From Pseudopedobacter sp038237895 (lineage in GTDB: Bacteria; Bacteroidota; Bacteroidia; Sphingobacteriales; Sphingobacteriaceae), in NCBI GenBank assembly GCA_038237895.1, contig JBBRYE010000135.1:1-9192 (forward strand): a stretch of DNA of 9,192 nucleotides, written 5' to 3'. Shown in pieces: positions 4,968-9,192 of the stretch. The number at the start of each line of letters is the position of its first letter. The stretch's first letter is position 1. The position numbers and the translations under genes were made by a program. A model generated the notes under the pieces. That model did not search any database. It saw only the letters and a program-made list of their open reading frames with translations, and was not told the DNA's origin.

Positions 4968-7556
4968 ATGAATAAAGCGAAGGATTTCTTATCCAAATTG
5001 GTATACAATAAATTTTTATGGCAATTGATCTTAGCTGTTTTCATGATTGGGATGGCCATCTTTTTCATAAAACAAGAACATATTGAAATCTTTAAAATTA
5101 AAGAACAATTAGCTGATAGTAAGCCTGTTTACATCATATTAGGTGTACTCTTAACCTTAATCTATATCGCCGTACAAGGCCTAATGTATGTTTACAGTTT
5201 TAAGGCGCTCAATAAACATTTACCTTTTCTTTTAGCGATCAATCTTTTTTTAAAACGGAATTTTGTGAGTGTTTTCTTACCTGCAGGAGGTTTTTCTTCT
5301 TTAGCTTTTTTTACTAAAGATATTGAAAATAAGGGAGTTACTAAATCTCAAATTCATTTAGCATCAACTATTTTCGGCTTTTGCAGCATTTTATCAGTGG
5401 TTTTAGTTGCGATCCCTGTTTTAGGAATTGCTTTATTATTTACAAAATTAGGTACAGCAGAGCTTTTGGGTTTTATATTTCTATTAATATTAACCGGTTT
5501 TTTCATTTTTCTGATTTACTCAATTTCTGTAAAAGGCTCAGCTTACAGTTGGCTATCTAAAGCTAAACCATCCTTAACCACCATAATGGATGAGATGTTA
5601 GAAGAGAAAATAAATAGAAAAAACTTTTATTTAACATTAGCTACTTCAATTTTAATAGAACTGATTGGTATAGCGCACCTATATATTTGTATGGTAGCGT
5701 TAGGTTTTGATGCCAGCCTGCCAGCAGCAATTATTGGCTACATTGTTATGGTGATTTTATTGATTGCATCGCCATTTTTAAGAGGTTTAGGAGCTATTGA
5801 AGTATCATTAACTTTAGTTTTACAGCAATTTGGTTTCCCTATAATTGCTGCTGCAACCATTACTTTATTATTTAGATTTTTTGAGTTTTGGTTACCTTTA
5901 CTTGCAGGAATTTTAAGTTTCATTACCAAAAAAGATAATATTTTACTAAGAGTTTTACCCGCTTTTATCATTTTGATTTTAGGTGTTGTTAATATAATTT
6001 CTGCAATTAGTCCAGCAATCCCAAGCAGATTAAGATTGATGAAAAACTTAATTCCGGAAGATTTAATAGTCACCTCAAATTCTTTGGTACTAATTTTCGG
6101 ACTTATTTTAGTTATCATTAGTGTGTTTTTACTTCAAGGCTCAAAAAGAGCTTGGTATTTGGCACTTTCGTTAACAATATTTTCTGTAGCTGGGCACTTA
6201 TTAAAAGCAGCAGATTTTGAGGAGGCGATATTGGCTTTTATAGCCGCAGCAGTTTTAATTTATACTAAGGGGTCTTATAAACTTAAGCCGCATCCAAAAT
6301 TAGCTCAGCTTAATATTACTATTCTAATTTATGCTGTAATCGCATTTATAGGTTATGGGGTTTTAGGTTTTTATTATATCGACAAACGTCATTTCGGTAT
6401 TGATTTTTGCCTTTTTGAAGCTTTTAAAGCTGTTTTAAAAATATTTTTCCTGTTTGATAATCGGTCTGTAATTCCTTTAACCAAATTTGGTTCTCGCTTT
6501 ATAATTTCTATTTATATTGCAGGTGGTAGCGTAATTCTATTTTTAATTTTTAATTTATTACGACCCTATTTTTCTAAACCTTATAATACGGCAGAAGAAT
6601 TTAATGAAGCAAAAGAATTATTAAAAAAATATGGCGTATCGGCACTTGATTATTTTAAGACTTACCCTGATAAATTTTTATTTTTTAATGAGGATAGATC
6701 AGCTTTTATCAGCTTTAAGCTAACCAGACATTTTGCAGTGGTATTAGAAAACCCAGTTGGTAAAGATGATGATGCAAAATTGAAAATGCTTATTTTATTT
6801 GAAAATTTTTGTACAGAAAATGGCTTTATAAGTACTTATTATCGCGTTCCTCATCATTCTCTACACTTATATCAATCTCTAAAATTAAAATCGATACCTA
6901 TAGGCGAGGAAGCAATATTGGATTTAGAAACCTTTAAATTAGAAGGTGGGAAAATGAAAACCACTAGAAGTGCAATTAGTAGGTTAACTGCCGAAGGGTA
7001 TGATTTTAAGGTATATAATGCGCCAATTAAAGAAGAATTAATTCAAAAACTAGAAAAGGTATCTAACAATTGGTTACAAGATTTAGGAAAAAAAGAAGTA
7101 GCTTTTACGCAAGGTGTTTTTGACACTTACATTTTAAAAAACCAAACCATTTTAACTATTGAAAACCAGGAAGGGAAAATTTTTGCTTTTTTAAATATTG
7201 TACCAGATTATGCACCAAAAGAAGCCACCTATGATTTAATTAGAAAAGTAAATAATGCTCCAAATGGAGTTTTAGATATGTTACTGGCCAAAACATTTTT
7301 GTACCTACAAGCAGAAGGTTTTAAATTTGTAAACATGGGTTTAGCGCCAATGAGCGGAATGGAGAATATAAACCTGACCCAAAAAACGATTAAATATGCT
7401 TATGAAAATTTGAAAGCTTTTGGGCAGTTTAAAGGTTTAAGAAAATATAAAGAGAAATTTTATCCTTCGTGGGAGAAAAAATACTTGATTTACAGTCATA
7501 ATTATCATCTGTTTCAAGTACCTTCTGCTCTAAAAAGAGTTTCTGAAGGTAGTTAG
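4968..7556 (+). CDS. mprF: MprF-like bifunctional aminoacyl-phospholipid synthase/flippase
   Basis: An 862-residue inner-membrane protein with the MprF layout. Residues 17 to about 530 hold roughly 13-14 hydrophobic segments and form the flippase part, including PAGGFSS (105-111) and SPFLRGLGAIEVS (268-280), positions that are conserved in this family. Residues about 540-862 are the cytosolic DUF2156 (GNAT-like) transferase domain. Its markers are IGEEAILDL (645-653), the MKTTRSAISRL helix (663-673), DLIRK (756-760), GLAPMSG (791-797) and GLRKYKEKFYPSWEKKYL (823-840). Known MprF enzymes move lysine or alanine from aminoacyl-tRNA to phosphatidylglycerol, and the membrane part flips the product. 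This reduces negative surface charge and protects against cationic peptides. The length matches the roughly 840 residues of S. aureus MprF, with no truncation. The amino acid and the acceptor lipid cannot be read from the sequence. Two convergent VirJ/AcvB-type hydrolase genes follow, a partner type known for lysyl-phosphatidylglycerol turnover. The 69-base gap after the stop codon has no clear terminator hairpin. Confidence 0.9.
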   Translation: MNKAKDFLSKLVYNKFLWQLILAVFMIGMAIFFIKQEHIEIFKIKEQLADSKPVYIILGVLLTLIYIAVQGLMYVYSFKALNKHLPFLLAINLFLKRNFVSVFLPAGGFSSLAFFTKDIENKGVTKSQIHLASTIFGFCSILSVVLVAIPVLGIALLFTKLGTAELLGFIFLLILTGFFIFLIYSISVKGSAYSWLSKAKPSLTTIMDEMLEEKINRKNFYLTLATSILIELIGIAHLYICMVALGFDASLPAAIIGYIVMVILLIASPFLRGLGAIEVSLTLVLQQFGFPIIAAATITLLFRFFEFWLPLLAGILSFITKKDNILLRVLPAFIILILGVVNIISAISPAIPSRLRLMKNLIPEDLIVTSNSLVLIFGLILVIISVFLLQGSKRAWYLALSLTIFSVAGHLLKAADFEEAILAFIAAAVLIYTKGSYKLKPHPKLAQLNITILIYAVIAFIGYGVLGFYYIDKRHFGIDFCLFEAFKAVLKIFFLFDNRSVIPLTKFGSRFIISIYIAGGSVILFLIFNLLRPYFSKPYNTAEEFNEAKELLKKYGVSALDYFKTYPDKFLFFNEDRSAFISFKLTRHFAVVLENPVGKDDDAKLKMLILFENFCTENGFISTYYRVPHHSLHLYQSLKLKSIPIGEEAILDLETFKLEGGKMKTTRSAISRLTAEGYDFKVYNAPIKEELIQKLEKVSNNWLQDLGKKEVAFTQGVFDTYILKNQTILTIENQEGKIFAFLNIVPDYAPKEATYDLIRKVNNAPNGVLDMLLAKTFLYLQAEGFKFVNMGLAPMSGMENINLTQKTIKYAYENLKAFGQFKGLRKYKEKFYPSWEKKYLIYSHNYHLFQVPSALKRVSEGS

Positions 7557-7625
7557 TTAGGTGGTTGGTTTGGTTTTTTATTCCTAGATTTTAATCGTTA
7601 TTTTCTTAATCCTATGATCTTAATT

Positions 7626-8333
7626 CTATTTCATCGCATTTAATACAGTTTTCAATACAAGTGGTATATCATCATTAAAATGATGATTCCCTTTAATTAA
7701 AACTTTATGGATATTCTTATTTTCTTTTAAACCTAACCTAAAATCACTATCATCATCATTCCCAAAAATACAAGTAACAGGAAAATTAGCTTTTAAAATC
7801 TCTGGGTAAACTTTATATTTTTCTGAATTAGAATCTCCGCCACTATTAAGCATATCCATTAATTTTACTTCATAAGAAGTAGAATATCCTGCAGAAAGTA
7901 AAATCATGGTTTTAATTTTCTCGGCAACAGCCTGATTGATATTTGTAGGTAAAAAAGCACTAACATCTGCACCAAAGGAATAACCAATAATTACGAATTC
8001 CTTTTTATTCCACTCTTTTAAATATTGATTAATTAACGGTTCAACATCATTTGCAAATTGAAATGGTGTTTTTTTACTCCAAAAGTATTTTTTACTATCT
8101 AAACCAATAATGCTATAACCGTTTTTATTCAATTCGGTAATAAGCTGATTAGAAAAATCATTCCAGCCACCATCTCCAGTTATATATAAAACCAAAGGTT
8201 TATTAGTGTTGCTTTTTAATAATTTTACAGGCAAAGCAGCATTCTTTTTTTGGGCTTTAACTGTGAAAGAGGAAAGTGTTAAACAGAAAAGAATTAAAAT
8301 AATAAGGAAACTATATTTGTGCTGATATTTCAT
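7626..8333 (-). CDS. VirJ/AcvB-family periplasmic alpha/beta hydrolase, copy 1
   Basis: A 235-residue protein with a type I signal peptide (hydrophobic 8-24, likely cleavage after Ala27 in VKA-Q), so probably soluble in the periplasm. It matches the VirJ domain of Agrobacterium AcvB/VirJ: TGDGGWNDF (52-60), DSKKYFWSKKTP (79-90), the nucleophile elbow GYSFGAD with Ser119, NDDDSD (192-197) supplying the probable catalytic Asp, and GNHHF (215-219) supplying the catalytic His. AcvB hydrolyses lysyl-phosphatidylglycerol made by the MprF homologue LpiA. The mprF-like gene lies tail-to-tail 69 bases away, so release of the amino acid from modified lipid is the likely role. The ATG at 8333 lies inside the end of the upstream paralogue, giving a 23-base overlap that implies translational coupling. 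All three catalytic positions are present, so this copy should be active. A general esterase or thioesterase role is the main alternative. Confidence 0.85.
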   Translation of the reverse strand: MKYQHKYSFLIILILFCLTLSSFTVKAQKKNAALPVKLLKSNTNKPLVLYITGDGGWNDFSNQLITELNKNGYSIIGLDSKKYFWSKKTPFQFANDVEPLINQYLKEWNKKEFVIIGYSFGADVSAFLPTNINQAVAEKIKTMILLSAGYSTSYEVKLMDMLNSGGDSNSEKYKVYPEILKANFPVTCIFGNDDDSDFRLGLKENKNIHKVLIKGNHHFNDDIPLVLKTVLNAMK

Positions 8334-9081
8334 AAAACTTTAAAAGATTTGAAATAATAATGTTGATAGATCCTTCGGCGTATCTATGTCCGCCTTCTAA
8401 TTGGTGTAATTTAAATCTTTTCTTTAAAATAACATTTAAAGGTTTTGCGGCTTCTTCTTTCCCATAGTAGCATGTAATGGGCAATTTTATCTTTTCTACT
8501 TCTTTAACCACCTTAAACTCTCTTTTATCACCGCCCAAATTTAAAAGGTCGGTTTTATAAACTACAAAATCTGTGGAAGCAAAAGGCGAAAGCAAGATCA
8601 ATGATTTCACTTTTAATCGTTCTTTAAAACTTAGGTTATTGTAGATAAAAGGCACAACATCTGCCCCAAAAGAATAGCCACATAAAATTACATTCTTACA
8701 ATTAAAGTTTTTAGAATAATCTTTTATAATTGTAGAAATATCCTGACCAATTTGTTTAGGTGTTTTTTTATTCCAAAAATAAGCTCTGGAATTAAAGCCA
8801 ACAGTGTTAAAACCATTTTCTGAAAAAGCTTCTGCTAAATTATCATCAAAATCTATCCATCCGCCATCGCCAGATAAAAAGACAATCATTGTTTTATGAT
8901 CGATGTTTTTTGTGGGATATAAAAAGAGAGGTAAGTTATTATCGTGTTTTTCAATTCCTCTATTTTTAGTTACCCTATTTCTTTTTAAAATAGCACAACT
9001 TGATAAAGAAAATAAAAACAGTGAAGAACATAAAAATATGATCTTTTGCGTTAAGATTTTATATTTAATAGTCAGCAGCAT
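8311..9081 (-). CDS. VirJ/AcvB-family alpha/beta hydrolase lipoprotein, copy 2
   Basis: A 256-residue paralogue of the next gene, counted from the ATG at 9081. An in-frame TTG at 9099 would add six residues, but TTG starts are rare in Bacteroidota and this one overlaps a candidate -7 promoter element. The N-terminus is a lipoprotein signal (hydrophobic run ending LFSLSSC) with lipobox LSSC and acylated Cys29. The residues after it (AILKRNR) lack the acidic run of surface-exported Bacteroidota lipoproteins, so a periplasm-facing anchor is likely. Shared VirJ features are SGDGGWIDF (70-78), NSRAYFWNKKTP (97-108), GYSFGAD with nucleophile Ser137, and GGHRY with His232. The probable acid loop reads YGKEEAAKP, where copy 1 has FGNDDDSDF. 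The usual aspartate is therefore missing, though a glutamate could replace it. This copy may be altered in activity or may act as a binding partner. It overlaps the downstream paralogue by 23 bases. Confidence 0.83.
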   Translation of the reverse strand: MLLTIKYKILTQKIIFLCSSLFLFSLSSCAILKRNRVTKNRGIEKHDNNLPLFLYPTKNIDHKTMIVFLSGDGGWIDFDDNLAEAFSENGFNTVGFNSRAYFWNKKTPKQIGQDISTIIKDYSKNFNCKNVILCGYSFGADVVPFIYNNLSFKERLKVKSLILLSPFASTDFVVYKTDLLNLGGDKREFKVVKEVEKIKLPITCYYGKEEAAKPLNVILKKRFKLHQLEGGHRYAEGSINIIISNLLKFYEISAQI

Positions 9082-9096
9082 TGTATATTCAAATAT

Positions 9097-9104
9097 CAAA
9101 AATA
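9097..9104 (-). promoter_or_regulatory. Candidate -7 element for the VirJ-like gene pair
   Basis: On the minus strand this reads TATTTTTG, an exact match to the Bacteroidota -7 consensus TAnnTTTG, ending 15 bases before the ATG at 9081. No TTTG -33 element sits at the expected 19-21 base spacing, and in such AT-rich DNA a chance match is plausible. If real, the transcript would start near 9090 and have a very short leader, which would exclude the TTG at 9099 as a start. The rest of the gap to 9192 holds no gene that I can see. Confidence 0.3.
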
Positions 9105-9192
9105 ACGTTGATTATTTTTGATTGTTTGAAGTAATTTACAAACTTTTTTTTTAACTATTTATGACATCTGTTTGATAACAACAATTGCCTAA

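Noticed and set aside
5738..6118. Minus-strand open frame of 126 codons inside the mprF-like gene
   Set aside because: It is antisense to a conserved membrane segment region. The translation shows no family features and is explained by the codon pattern of the real gene.
7519..7551. Hairpin taccttc / gaaggta with inner ctct / agag at the end of the mprF-like gene
   Set aside because: It lies inside the coding sequence, has a lopsided internal loop of two by five bases, and is not directly followed by a T-run, so I do not call it a terminator.
7668..7687. Perfect inverted repeat atcatcatt / aatgatgat near the end of VirJ copy 1
   Set aside because: It falls on the codons for the conserved HHFNDD active-site segment (cat cat ttt aat gat gat), so the symmetry is a by-product of coding.
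8903..9121. Plus-strand open frame of 72 codons overlapping the start of the lipoprotein VirJ copy
   Set aside because: It is antisense to the signal peptide region, whose hydrophobic codons create open complementary frames. It has no promoter or homology signal.
9124..9152. gtttg / caaac stem followed by a run of T residues
   Set aside because: The stem is only five pairs around a ten-base loop, and no plus-strand gene precedes it. It more likely is just AT-rich upstream sequence of the VirJ-like pair.

Overview
The window looks like chromosomal DNA from a member of the Bacteroidota, most likely a Pedobacter-like Sphingobacteriaceae. This rests on the strong AT richness, the near absence of Shine-Dalgarno sequences, and the protein families present. 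It is inference from composition and recalled family resemblance, not from a database search. Codon use and base composition look even throughout, and I see no insertion sequence, tRNA, rRNA, CRISPR array or prophage module.

Region 1 (1-3010, plus strand). An intrinsic terminator closes an unseen upstream gene. It is followed by a tight three-gene cluster: a FAHD1-type fumarylacetoacetate hydrolase family protein, a secreted M23 (LytM-type) peptidase with intact zinc and catalytic residues, and the thiol peroxidase Bcp. The gaps are 19 and 3 bases, so one transcript is likely. After bcp comes a 73-base structured intergenic element that resembles a dispersed Bacteroidota repeat or RNA motif. 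Then comes a perfect 18-bp inverted repeat that serves as a bidirectional terminator.

Region 2 (3010-4800, minus strand). A secreted subtilisin-like S8 peptidase with a large helical insertion inside its catalytic domain is followed 42 bases downstream by a 40-residue gene. That gene encodes a very basic, two-cysteine protein with a striking CWKDY...VPNCVP pattern. Its stop codon touches the terminator.

Region 3 (4968-9081). A full-length MprF-like protein (membrane flippase domain plus aminoacyl-transferase domain) on the plus strand faces two overlapping minus-strand genes. Both encode AcvB/VirJ-family alpha/beta hydrolases. In Agrobacterium, an MprF homologue (LpiA) makes lysyl-phosphatidylglycerol and the neighbouring AcvB hydrolyses it in the periplasm. 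The window therefore probably holds a make-and-remove system for aminoacylated membrane lipid. It has two unusual points: the hydrolases are duplicated, with one predicted to be soluble and one lipid-anchored, and they are convergent with the synthase instead of in its operon.

The most interesting items are the MprF plus paired VirJ-like hydrolases, the 40-residue CWKDY/VPNCVP protein, and the structured element after bcp.
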